7,315 bases of DNA from Gemmatimonadota bacterium (lineage in GTDB: Bacteria > Gemmatimonadota > Gemmatimonadetes > Gemmatimonadales > GWC2-71-9), in assembly GCA_017889745.1 (NCBI GenBank), contig JAGGAG010000134.1:1-7315 (forward strand). Direction: 5' to 3'. The position numbers and the translations under genes were made by a program. Under the pieces are notes generated by a model. The model searched no databases. It saw only the letters and a program-made list of their open reading frames with translations, and was not told the origin of the DNA. Each line of letters begins with the position of its first letter. Position 1 is the stretch's first letter. Of this stretch, positions 1 through 6,129 are shown piece after piece.

Positions 1-94
1 GCCGGAGGGTAGCGGGCACGCGTGCGTCACCGGCGCCCGCCAGGGCGATCATGAGGGCGGCGGTGGAAACGATCGGAAGCAGGAGGCGATTCAC
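1..94 (-). CDS. Exported protein, N-terminal fragment (cut by window edge)
   Basis: Only the first 31 codons are visible, and the gene runs off the left edge. They begin with GTG at 94-92. The translation opens with Asn-Arg, then a hydrophobic stretch (about residues 3-20, LLLPIVSTAALMIALAG), then Ala-Gly-Asp-Ala, which looks like a Sec signal peptide with a small-residue cleavage region. The nearby ATG at 99-97 meets a TGA after two codons, so GTG is the only plausible start. No Shine-Dalgarno sequence precedes it. The promoter-like element 6-14 bases upstream suggests a leaderless or nearly leaderless mRNA. The product is probably periplasmic, secreted or outer-membrane. Function cannot be told from this fragment. 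Confidence 0.6.
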   Translation of the reverse strand, partial: MNRLLLPIVSTAALMIALAGAGDARVPATLR

Positions 95-100
95 GGCATC

Positions 101-128
101 AAAATATAGGCAAGCCGATCTGATTCAA
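101..128 (-). promoter_or_regulatory. Putative promoter of the exported-protein fragment
   Basis: On the minus strand, TTGAAT (128-123) is followed after 16 bases by TATTTT (106-101), within the run GCCTATATTTTG. Transcription would begin at or within a few bases of the GTG at 94, which fits the lack of a ribosome binding site. The GCCTATATTT core is shared with the element before hpd. This is assigned from sequence pattern only. Confidence 0.4.
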
Positions 129-179
129 GTGCGGGCGCCCCGACTCGCACACCTCGCGGCGCGAGGGAGTTGCGGCAAT

Positions 180-208
180 GCCGCCGTGTCCATCCGGAGG
201 GCGGCGGC
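180..208 (-). terminator. Hairpin immediately after the TerB-like gene
   Basis: A 7-bp inverted repeat, GCCGCCG (180-186) with CGGCGGC (202-208), abuts the TAG stop at 209-211. A further 3-bp pairing, TCC/GGA, lies inside the loop. It could act as a transcription terminator or 3' stabilising stem for the minus-strand gene. No T-run follows it, so intrinsic termination is uncertain. A second small stem (GCGGC/GCCGC, 172-184) sits next to it. Confidence 0.35.
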
Positions 209-562
209 CTATGGCTCCTCAGGGGCGACGGCGCCGAGCAGTTCCCGGACGACCTCGCCGTAGGACCGGCCCAGCGCATCCGCGACCTCCCGCACACCCA
301 CCCCGGCCCCGGCGCGAAGGTAGGTATCACGGTGCCGGTGAATACGGCCCAGCAAGTCCTCGAGTTCCGCGGCCGACAGCGGGAGCGCGGGGTCGAGCCA
401 GCGGTCGAGCGCGGCAAGCGACGGGGCGTCGATGCCGGGCTGCCGGTGAATTGCGGCCCGGAACGCGCCCAACTCGTCCGCCGTGAGTTCGCCGTCGGCC
501 CATGCGACGTAGATGAGCGGCAGGAACGGCACCATGCCCGGCAGGGTCTGTGCGCTATGCAT
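209..562 (-). CDS. TerB-like small helical protein, function unknown
   Basis: A 117-residue, probably cytoplasmic protein with no signal peptide or membrane segment. Residues 12-38 (PFLPLIYVAWADGELTADEL and following) match the characteristic opening of TerB/DjlA-type domains: a hydrophobic helix, Ala-Asp-Gly-Glu, then an acidic helix start. The rest is predicted mostly helical and ends in an acidic EEP tail. TerB domains are all-helical modules named from tellurite-resistance operons, and many family members have no known link to tellurite. No ter genes are nearby, so no resistance role is inferred. A similar stretch may also occur at the N-terminus of larger acyl-CoA dehydrogenase-like proteins, so this could be a stand-alone or remnant copy. 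The ATG at 562 lacks a clear ribosome binding site. The gene diverges from the tryptophanase gene across 132 bases. Confidence 0.6.
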   Translation of the reverse strand: MHSAQTLPGMVPFLPLIYVAWADGELTADELGAFRAAIHRQPGIDAPSLAALDRWLDPALPLSAAELEDLLGRIHRHRDTYLRAGAGVGVREVADALGRSYGEVVRELLGAVAPEEP

Positions 563-694
563 GGTGGCAAGCTATAACCTGCCTGCCGCCGTCGCGATGC
601 CGACGGCACTGACGCGGAACACGACGTTCAGGTTCCAGCCACTGCGCACTTCGGGCGCTGGCGGCGCACCAGCCGTGCGGTATCTTCCCCGCCC
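563..694. promoter_or_regulatory. Divergent intergenic region, TerB-like gene / tryptophanase
   Basis: These 132 bases separate two divergent starts. On the minus strand TTATAG/TATAGC (579-571 area) is a possible -10 box for the TerB-like gene, but there is no convincing -35. On the plus strand TATCTTCC (about 679-686) lies just before the tryptophanase ATG, and neither start has a good Shine-Dalgarno sequence. A 33-codon open frame (597-698) ends in a TGA overlapping the tryptophanase ATG. No tnaC-like Trp codon is present in it. Confidence 0.3.
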
Positions 695-2071
695 ATGAAG
701 ACCATCATCGAGCCATTCAAGATCAAGTCCGTCGAGCCCATCCGCCTCACCACGCCCGCCGAGCGCGAAGCACGGCTGCGCGAGGCCGCCTACAACGTGT
801 TCCTGCTCAAGGCGGAGGATGTGCTCATCGACCTCCTCACCGACAGCGGTACGGCGGCGATGAGTGCCGAGCAATGGGCGTCGATCATGCGTGGCGACGA
901 GGCCTATGCCGGCAGCCGCTCGTGGTTCCGCTTCCTCGCCGCCGTACAGGACATCTTCGGCTTCAGCCAGGTGCTGCCCACGCACCAGGGGCGCGCGGCG
1001 GAAAAGATCCTCTTCGCCACCCTCTGCAAGCCGGGCGACGTGGTGCCCAACAACACCCATTTCGACACCACGCGGGCCAATGTCGAGTACACCGGCGCCA
1101 GGGCCGTGGACCTGGTCATCCCGGAAGGCCGGCAGCCACAGACGCGGCACCCGTTCAAGGGTAACATGGATGTGGCGGCACTCGAGCGCCTCATCGCCGA
1201 GGTGGGCCGCGAACGCATCCCGGTCTGCATGCTCACCATCACGAACAATTCCGGCGGCGGCCAGCCGGTGTCGCTGGCCAACGCGCGCGCCGTGTCGGCC
1301 GTGTGCCGCAAGCACGGCATTCCCCTGTATATCGATGCCTGCCGCTTCGCGGAAAATGCCTGGTTCATCAGGCTGCGCGAGGAGGGGCAGTCGCACCGCG
1401 CGCCACTCGACATCGCGCGCGAGCTCTTCTCGCTCGCCGACGGCTGCACCATGTCGGCGAAGAAGGACGGGATGGCCAACATCGGCGGCTTCCTCGCCAC
1501 CAACGATGCGCGGCTGGCCGTCGACCAGCAGAACCTGCTGATCCTCACTGAGGGCTTTCCCACGTATGGTGGCCTGGCGGGCCGCGATCTCGACGCCATC
1601 GCGACCGGGCTCTATGAAGCACTCGATCCCGACTACCTGCTCTACCGCATTACGTCCACCACGTACCTCGGCGAGCACATCTCCGCCGCCGGGGTGCCGA
1701 TCGTGCAGCCGCCGGGCGGACACGCGATCTACATCGACGCAGCCGCCTTCCTTCCGCACCTCAAGCCGCTCGACCTGCCGGGCCAGGCACTGGTGGTGGA
1801 GCTGTATCGCGAGGCCGGCATCAGGGCGGTGGAGATAGGCACCCTGATGTTCGGCCGGCGCGATCCGGAGACGGGGCAGGAACATCCGGCTCCGATGGAG
1901 CTCGTGCGCCTTGCCGTGCCCCGGCGCGTGTACACGCAGAGCCACATCGACTACGTGGTGGAGGGAATCCTGGCGATCTGGAACAAGCGCGACGCCGTGC
2001 GCGGGTATCACATTACGGAGCAGGCGCCGTTCCTGCGGCACTTCACGGCGAAGCTGGCGCCGCGGACATGA
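695..2071 (+). CDS. tnaA: Tryptophanase (tryptophan indole-lyase), PLP-dependent
   Basis: Splits L-tryptophan into indole, pyruvate and ammonia in the cytoplasm, using pyridoxal phosphate. It has 458 residues, the usual size for the beta-eliminating lyase family, and starts with the expected EPFKIKSVEP. Residues seen, by alignment from memory to Citrobacter tyrosine phenol-lyase: F36, T49 and Y71; THQGR 96-100 (phosphate loop); N185; D214 and R217; Schiff-base lysine K257 in MSAKKD; Y291; substrate-carboxylate Arg R405. Three positions that separate the two enzymes are tryptophanase-type: D124 (Thr in phenol-lyase), V379/I381 (Met/Arg) and H449 (Phe). Much of the rest (YAGS, ADGCTMS, NIGGF, GGLAGRD) reads like phenol-lyase, so tyrosine phenol-lyase is the main alternative. 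The family-typical start at 695 lacks a Shine-Dalgarno sequence. The gene appears monocistronic and convergent with the next gene. No tryptophan permease gene is beside it. Confidence 0.9.
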   Translation: MKTIIEPFKIKSVEPIRLTTPAEREARLREAAYNVFLLKAEDVLIDLLTDSGTAAMSAEQWASIMRGDEAYAGSRSWFRFLAAVQDIFGFSQVLPTHQGRAAEKILFATLCKPGDVVPNNTHFDTTRANVEYTGARAVDLVIPEGRQPQTRHPFKGNMDVAALERLIAEVGRERIPVCMLTITNNSGGGQPVSLANARAVSAVCRKHGIPLYIDACRFAENAWFIRLREEGQSHRAPLDIARELFSLADGCTMSAKKDGMANIGGFLATNDARLAVDQQNLLILTEGFPTYGGLAGRDLDAIATGLYEALDPDYLLYRITSTTYLGEHISAAGVPIVQPPGGHAIYIDAAAFLPHLKPLDLPGQALVVELYREAGIRAVEIGTLMFGRRDPETGQEHPAPMELVRLAVPRRVYTQSHIDYVVEGILAIWNKRDAVRGYHITEQAPFLRHFTAKLAPRT

Positions 2072-2075
2072 CAAC

Positions 2076-2134
2076 GTGAACGGAAACGGTGAACAGTAAA
2101 CCGGGACTGAGTTCCCAGTTTACCGTTCACCGTT
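2076..2134. repeat. Heptad-built palindrome at a convergent gene junction; possible bidirectional terminator
   Basis: Arms at 2085-2106 and 2113-2134 pair across a 6-base loop (CTGAGT). They are 22 bp with two mismatches, which become G-U pairs when the minus strand is transcribed, so the RNA hairpin is continuous in that direction. The arms carry a 7-base period: AAC starts at 2079, 2085, 2092 and 2099, and GTT at 2111, 2118, 2125 and 2132, with GAACGGT/ACCGTTC-like units. The element lies 14 bases after the tryptophanase stop and about 40 bases past the stop of the opposing gene, so it could terminate both. It lacks a clean T-run. It may be one copy of a dispersed palindromic repeat family, but only one copy is visible here. 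Confidence 0.6.
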
Positions 2135-2171
2135 CTCGCAGTCTGCAGTTTGACCGCCCCAGCCACTCGCC

Positions 2172-2783
2172 TTACGGCGAGACCCGCACCTTCCACGGTT
2201 GGTCCTCGAGCGTCAGCGCGATCTCGCCGTCGCCCGCTCTCGGCAGCGGGATCAGCACCGCATGGGTCGCGGTGCGGTACATCCGTTCCAGTGCCTTCCG
2301 GTATTGCCCGGGGCAACTGCCCTCGACGTCCACCTCGATATCCCGCGCCGGCGACCAGCGGAGGTACAGGCCCGGGGCGCCCTTGTCCCTCGTCACCTCC
2401 CCGGAGGCCTGCACGTCGCCTGATCCACGGAAGCTGACGCTGCACGTTGTCGGCCCGTGCACGCCGCACTCGGCGTATTTCGACTCCCGCCGCAACACAC
2501 CCACGTAGGCAGCCCCCGTCCACGTCAGCCGCCCGGTGACTGTTTCGCCACCCTGCAGCGGGCAGATCGAGATCACGTCGGGACGGCTCCAGTCGCTCCG
2601 GATGAGCACGGTGTAGCCCGACGCCAGGGCGGTGGGCGGCGTGAAGACGCTCGCGTTCGCGTTGGAGGTCGGCCGTACCACGCTGTTCAGGGCCTGGGCC
2701 ACGGCCGGGCTGCACACCCCCGCCATGCTGAGCCACAGGCCACCAAGACCAACGCCACGGACCATCCTGCCGACCGACCGCAT
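2172..2783 (-). CDS. Secreted protein of unknown function
   Basis: A 203-residue protein with an N-terminal Sec signal: Arg-rich start (MRSVGRMVRG), hydrophobic core (about 11-24) and AVA cleavage site before Gln30. The Cys at 24 is preceded by Val, a poor lipobox, so signal peptidase I is likelier than lipoprotein processing. The mature part has four Cys (74, 106, 114, 157), enough for two disulfides. It looks beta-rich, with alternating segments such as TVTGRLTWTG and DIEVDVEG, and it ends in PWKVRVSP. I do not recognise a family. The start at 2783 is chosen because AAGGAGG lies 7 bases upstream and the signal peptide begins there. An in-frame ATG at 2816 would add 11 non-signal residues. 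A TTGACA/TATGGT promoter and an inverted-repeat cluster lie upstream, so it is probably a regulated single-gene unit. Confidence 0.75.
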   Translation of the reverse strand: MRSVGRMVRGVGLGGLWLSMAGVCSPAVAQALNSVVRPTSNANASVFTPPTALASGYTVLIRSDWSRPDVISICPLQGGETVTGRLTWTGAAYVGVLRRESKYAECGVHGPTTCSVSFRGSGDVQASGEVTRDKGAPGLYLRWSPARDIEVDVEGSCPGQYRKALERMYRTATHAVLIPLPRAGDGEIALTLEDQPWKVRVSP

Positions 2784-2860
2784 GAGAGAGCCTCCTTGCT
2801 TGCCTGCGCCGGCCACAGCGCCCCTGCGGGAATCACGGGGACGCGGCCAGCTGCGCTCTC

Positions 2861-2889
2861 ACCATAGCCAGTCATGATTGGCGTGTCAA
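2861..2889 (-). promoter_or_regulatory. Sigma-70-type promoter of the secreted protein gene
   Basis: On the minus strand a perfect TTGACA (2889-2884) is separated by exactly 17 bases from TATGGT (2866-2861, 4 of 6 matches to TATAAT). The predicted transcription start is near 2854, giving a 5' leader of about 70 bases before the ATG at 2783. It is the best canonical promoter in the window. Confidence 0.65.
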
Positions 2890-2894
2890 CAATA

Positions 2895-2997
2895 ATGTGC
2901 AGAAATTGCACTCAAGCAACATAACTGTTACATATCACTCCATGATTCAATGCCGGTGACGATCAAGATTCTGCGATTTCTGCACATCTGCATGTGC
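2895..2997. promoter_or_regulatory. Inverted-repeat cluster (operator-like) upstream of the secreted protein gene
   Basis: A 16-bp element at 2895-2910 recurs inverted at 2972-2987 with one mismatch, its core being ATGTGCAGAAAT. The left copy also contains the dyad GTGCA-N5-TGCAC (2897-2911). The right copy runs into a perfect palindrome, GCACAT-CTGC-ATGTGC (2982-2997). The left half sits only 6 bases upstream of the -35 box. The surroundings (2881-3000) are about 43% GC by hand count, well below the genes around them. Paired sites 77 bases apart suggest a looping repressor or an activator bound upstream. The regulator is unknown. Confidence 0.5.
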
Positions 2998-3026
2998 GTA
3001 AGTTGTGCTTGGACCAAGTCTCCCGG

Positions 3027-3539
3027 CTACTCCGGCGCCCGTGGCGCACCCACCTGCTCGGTTCCCGTAACCACGAACCCAGCCCTGAGGTAGTTCGGCA
3101 AGGCCGCGGGATGATCCAGCGTACAGGTGTGTAACCAGACCCGCTCCGGGCTCCCGCTCCAGGCGTCCCTCACGGCCTGCCCCAGGAGCCAGCGCCCCAG
3201 TCCGCGCCCGATGGCATGTGGCATCAGGCCGAAATACCCGATCTCCACCGACCGATCGGGATGCCGCACCAGCTCGTAGTAGCCGGCAGGCGTCCCGTTC
3301 AGGTGCAGCACCCTGATCGACACCTCCGGCCGGCCGAGGTGCGCCGCCAGCTCGTCATCGGTCCACCACAGGCGGTCGAACCAGCTCCAGGCCCGCCCCA
3401 CCTCCGCATACAGCTGCCGGTAGAGTTCCGGCGGGCACCGTTCCAGTCGCTCGACGTACGCCCCGTCGGGCGCGGGCGCGGCCTCCGTGGGTCGAGACTC
3501 TCGCATCTCCAGGTACGTGCGGATCACCGGCTGCTCCAT
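3027..3539 (-). CDS. GNAT-family N-acetyltransferase
   Basis: A 170-residue protein that would transfer an acetyl group from acetyl-CoA to an amine of unknown substrate, in the cytoplasm. The GNAT core is clear: strand 4 with the acetyl-CoA pyrophosphate loop, VEIGYFGLMPHAIGRGLGRWLL (98-119), containing the R/Q-x-x-G-x-G signature as IGRGLG, and the motif B region WLHTCTLDHPAALPNYLRAGF (135-155), which ends in the common Y-x-x-x-GF pattern. The N-terminal part is Trp- and Tyr-rich (PPELYRQLYAEVGRAWSWFDRLWW, 36-59). ATG at 3539 is chosen because GGAGG lies 10 bases upstream. It is separated by about 270 bases from hmgA and is probably not in that operon. Substrate cannot be predicted, and the context gives no hint. 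Confidence 0.85.
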   Translation of the reverse strand: MEQPVIRTYLEMRESRPTEAAPAPDGAYVERLERCPPELYRQLYAEVGRAWSWFDRLWWTDDELAAHLGRPEVSIRVLHLNGTPAGYYELVRHPDRSVEIGYFGLMPHAIGRGLGRWLLGQAVRDAWSGSPERVWLHTCTLDHPAALPNYLRAGFVVTGTEQVGAPRAPE

Positions 3540-3591
3540 CGTTTGTTGACCTCCAGAGTTTCCGTCGCTGCGGCGCAGGAGCGACAGGTGA

Positions 3592-3616
3592 CGCGATCGC
3601 GACGCGCCCGGCGCGT
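3592..3616. repeat. Two adjacent GC-rich palindromes upstream of the GNAT gene
   Basis: CGCGATCGCG (3592-3601) is a perfect 10-bp palindrome. It is followed at once by ACGCGCC-C-GGCGCGT (3602-3616), a perfect 7-bp inverted repeat around one base. A third small pair, GTCGCT/AGCGAC, lies at 3564-3585. They sit 50-80 bases before the GNAT start and about 190 bases after the hmgA stop. Operator or terminator roles are both possible. At this GC content short palindromes arise easily. Confidence 0.3.
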
Positions 3617-3778
3617 GCTTCCATCACCCGGCCCCGCGCCAAGTGAAAGGCCCCACAACGACATGCGGGCGGCCGCTCTCCCGGCACGCCCGCTGCATGT
3701 CACCCTTCCCGGCGACCCCCGTCCACGTATCTACCGTACCGAAGCCCGGCTCAGCGCCGGTCCAGGTTCACATGCGTC

Positions 3779-3807
3779 GGCCCGAGGGGTCGTGCCACAT
3801 CCGGGCC
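3779..3807 (-). terminator. Weak hairpin directly after hmgA
   Basis: GGCCCG (3779-3784) and CGGGCC (3802-3807) form a 6-bp stem immediately after the hmgA TGA stop (3810-3808), with a 17-base loop and no T-run after it on the minus strand. A second short stem, CCGGC/GCCGG, lies at 3746-3760. They may end the hpd-hmgA transcript, but neither is a textbook intrinsic terminator. Confidence 0.3.
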
Positions 3808-4998
3808 TCAGCTCGTCGGCGGGTTGAACTCCGCGTGCTGGAGGTCGAGCCAGCTCTTGTGGTAGTTGGGATCCTCGATCTTGATCGCCGCCCTGGCCAC
3901 CTTGAGCGGCTTGAAGCTGTCCATCATCACCGCCAGCTCGTTGGTGTACTTGGCGCCGATGCTCGCCTCGGCCCGGCCCGGATGCGGGCCGTGCGGCAGC
4001 CCATCGGGGTGGTGGGTGATCGAGCCGTACTCGATCCCCTTCCGGCTCATGAACTCGCTCGACGCATAGAACAGCACCTCGTCCGAATCGACGTTGCTGT
4101 GATTGTACGGCGCGGGCACCGCGTTCGGGTCGAAGTCGTAGGGGCGGGGGCAGAAGCTGCAGATCACGAAGCCGTCGCCCTGGAAGGTCTGGTGCACGGG
4201 CGGCGGCTGGTGAATGCGCCCGACGATCGGCTCGAAGTCGTGGATGTTGAAGATCCAGGGGTAGTAGTACCCGTCCCAGCCCACCACATCGAGCGGATGG
4301 TGGTCGAGCACCAGCTCGTTGATGGCGTTGTACTGCTTCACCAGGATGGGGAAGTCACCCATCTCGTCGCGCGGCCGCAATTCCGTGGGGCGCCGGATGT
4401 CGCGCTCGGAAAATGGCGCGCCCTCCAGCAGCTGGCCGACGTTGTTCTTGTAGCGCGTGGGGAACCGGACGTGGCCCCGGCTCTCGAACACGAGCAGCTT
4501 GGCCGGCGTCGCCAGCTCGAAGCGCCAGCGGTGCGTGATGTTCCGGTGAATGACCACGTAGTCGCCCGGCTGGAACGGGAGGTCGCCGAAGACGGTCTCC
4601 AGCACCCCCTTCCCTTCCACCACGTAGACGCACTCGTCAGCCTGCGAATTCCGGTAGAAGTGCACGTCGTTCTCGTCGGGCTCCACGTACAGCATGCCGA
4701 TGTCGCTGTTGAAAAGCAGCGGGATGCGGTCGAGCGTCGGGCTTCCGTGCGTCTTGATGCGTGACGTGAGGAAGTGCCGGTGGCGCAGGGAGGTGTCGTC
4801 GTCCTCCTCCCACTTGAGCTCGCGGAGCCGGCGCGCCGCCTTCACCGTGGTGGGCGGATGGATGTGATAAAGCAGCGACGAGGTGCCGACGAACCCCTCG
4901 TGTCCCATCAGCTCTTCCGCGTAGAGCCCGCCACCGGGCTTCCGGAACACCGTGTGACGCTTGCGCGGCACGGACCCGACCGACTGGTAGAATGGCAT
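3808..4998 (-). CDS. hmgA: Homogentisate 1,2-dioxygenase (short bacterial form)
   Basis: Opens the ring of homogentisate with O2 to give maleylacetoacetate, using non-haem Fe(II) in the cytoplasm. At 396 residues it is shorter than the roughly 430-445 residues of the Pseudomonas and human enzymes. It has two cupin-like halves, about 95-175 and 265-345. Metal-ligand candidates in the second half are H300 and E307 (YNHSNVDSDEV) and H336 (PHGPHPG). The HGPH motif matches the third His region of the classical enzyme. The spacing from H300 to E307 is 7, against 6 in the classical HRNxxSE motif, where D306 would fall. Its ATG overlaps the hpd stop by one base (TAATG), so translation is probably coupled and the two genes form one operon. 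That placement strongly supports the assignment. Another cupin dioxygenase is the alternative. Confidence 0.9.
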   Translation of the reverse strand: MPFYQSVGSVPRKRHTVFRKPGGGLYAEELMGHEGFVGTSSLLYHIHPPTTVKAARRLRELKWEEDDDTSLRHRHFLTSRIKTHGSPTLDRIPLLFNSDIGMLYVEPDENDVHFYRNSQADECVYVVEGKGVLETVFGDLPFQPGDYVVIHRNITHRWRFELATPAKLLVFESRGHVRFPTRYKNNVGQLLEGAPFSERDIRRPTELRPRDEMGDFPILVKQYNAINELVLDHHPLDVVGWDGYYYPWIFNIHDFEPIVGRIHQPPPVHQTFQGDGFVICSFCPRPYDFDPNAVPAPYNHSNVDSDEVLFYASSEFMSRKGIEYGSITHHPDGLPHGPHPGRAEASIGAKYTNELAVMMDSFKPLKVARAAIKIEDPNYHKSWLDLQHAEFNPPTS

Positions 4999-6122
4999 TA
5001 CAGGTTTCCTCGCGCCGCCTGTTCCCGTTCGATCGCCTCGAACAGCGCCTTGAAATTGCCCTTGCCGAAGCTGCGGGCGCCCTTCCGCTGGATGATCTCG
5101 TAGAAGAGCGTCGGGCGGTCCTCGACCGGCTTCGTGAAGATCTGCAGCAGGTATCCCTCGTCGTCGCGGTCGACCAGGATGCCGAGTTCCCGGAGCGGGC
5201 CCACCTCCTCATCGATCTTGCCCACGCGCTCGAGCAGGGTGTCGTAGTAGCTGGACGGCACCCGGAGAAACTCCACCCCGCGGTTCCGCAGCTGCGTCAC
5301 GGTGTGCACGATGTCCTTCGTGATGATCGCGACATGCTGCACGCCGGGTCCGCCGTAGAATTCGAGGTACTCGTCGATCTGCGACTTTTTCTTCCCCTCC
5401 GCGGGCTCGTTGATCGGGAACTTGATCCGCTCGTTGCCGCTCGCCACCACCTTCGACATGAGCGACGAATACTCGGTGGAGATGTCCTTGTCGTCGAACG
5501 AGATGAGGTTCTTGAACCCCATCACGTCCTCGTAGAACTTGACCCACGTGTTCATCCTGCCGAGCTCGACGTTCCCGACACAATGGTCCACGTACTCGAG
5601 GCCGACGGGCTCGGGGTTGAACAGGGTGTCCAGGGGGCGGAATCCGGGCATGAAGAGGCCCCGGTAATTCCGCCGCTCCACCAGCGAGTGGATCGTGTCG
5701 CCATAGGTGCGGATGGCTGCGATGATGACCTCACCGTGTTCGTCCCTGAGCACCGTCGGTTCCTGCTCGGCAACCGCGCCCCGCTCGACCGCCCGGGCAA
5801 AGGCCTCGCGCGCATCATCCACCCACAGCGCCAGGTCGCGCACGCCGTCGCCGTGGCGGTGCACATGCTGCGCGATGGGGCTGTCCGGCGTGATGGCCGT
5901 CGTGAGGATCAAGCGAACCTTGCCCTGCTGCACCAGGTAGCTCGCGCGGTCCCGGACGCCGGTCTCGGGCCCCCGATACGCCATGATGCGGAAGCCAAAG
6001 GCGGAGCAGTAGTAGTGGGCCGCCTGCTTGGCGTTCCCCACCAGGAATTCGATGTAGTCCGTGCCGTTGATCGGAAACGTGTCGGTAACGGCCGACGGCA
6101 GGGGCGCGGAAACGGTGGTCAC
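4998..6122 (-). CDS. hpd: 4-Hydroxyphenylpyruvate dioxygenase
   Basis: Converts 4-hydroxyphenylpyruvate, the transamination product of tyrosine, into homogentisate, using Fe(II) and O2. It has 374 residues, typical for the family, with two vicinal-oxygen-chelate halves: about 19-150 (structural) and 173-345 (catalytic). The 2-His-1-Glu iron site is visible as H180 (EYVDHCVGNVE), H263 (GPGVQHVAI) and E342 (TLFYEIIQRKG). The C-terminal helix motif GKGNFKALFEAIE (354-366) is the family's usual lid. The start is GTG at 6122, preceded at 7 bases by GAGGAG and matching the expected length. The longer frame from ATG 6236 adds a Cys/Arg-rich tail unlike the family. It is first in the operon with hmgA and divergent from the sigma-factor gene. 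Hydroxymandelate synthase is a related alternative, made unlikely by the hmgA partner. Confidence 0.95.
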   Translation of the reverse strand: MTTVSAPLPSAVTDTFPINGTDYIEFLVGNAKQAAHYYCSAFGFRIMAYRGPETGVRDRASYLVQQGKVRLILTTAITPDSPIAQHVHRHGDGVRDLALWVDDAREAFARAVERGAVAEQEPTVLRDEHGEVIIAAIRTYGDTIHSLVERRNYRGLFMPGFRPLDTLFNPEPVGLEYVDHCVGNVELGRMNTWVKFYEDVMGFKNLISFDDKDISTEYSSLMSKVVASGNERIKFPINEPAEGKKKSQIDEYLEFYGGPGVQHVAIITKDIVHTVTQLRNRGVEFLRVPSSYYDTLLERVGKIDEEVGPLRELGILVDRDDEGYLLQIFTKPVEDRPTLFYEIIQRKGARSFGKGNFKALFEAIEREQAARGNL

Positions 6123-6129
6123 GGTGTGG

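Noticed and set aside
209..562. Tellurite-resistance function from the TerB-like fold
   Set aside because: There are no other ter genes nearby, and the TerB-like fold alone does not show that activity.
572..2074. 500-codon open frame on the minus strand across the tryptophanase gene
   Set aside because: It mirrors a certain gene. High third-position GC leaves the opposite strand open, and the translation (Arg, His, Gly and Glu rich) shows no domain.
2076..2155. CRISPR array or phage attachment site at the heptad repeats
   Set aside because: The units are 7 bases with no spacers, and no cas, integrase or tRNA gene is near.
2008..2736. Minus-strand frame overlapping the secreted protein and the palindrome
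   Set aside because: It is out of frame with a protein that has a signal peptide, Shine-Dalgarno and promoter. Its C-terminus just translates the repeat.
3355..3687. Minus-strand frame starting upstream of the GNAT gene
   Set aside because: It overlaps the GNAT gene in another frame and gives an Arg-rich translation with no recognisable motif.
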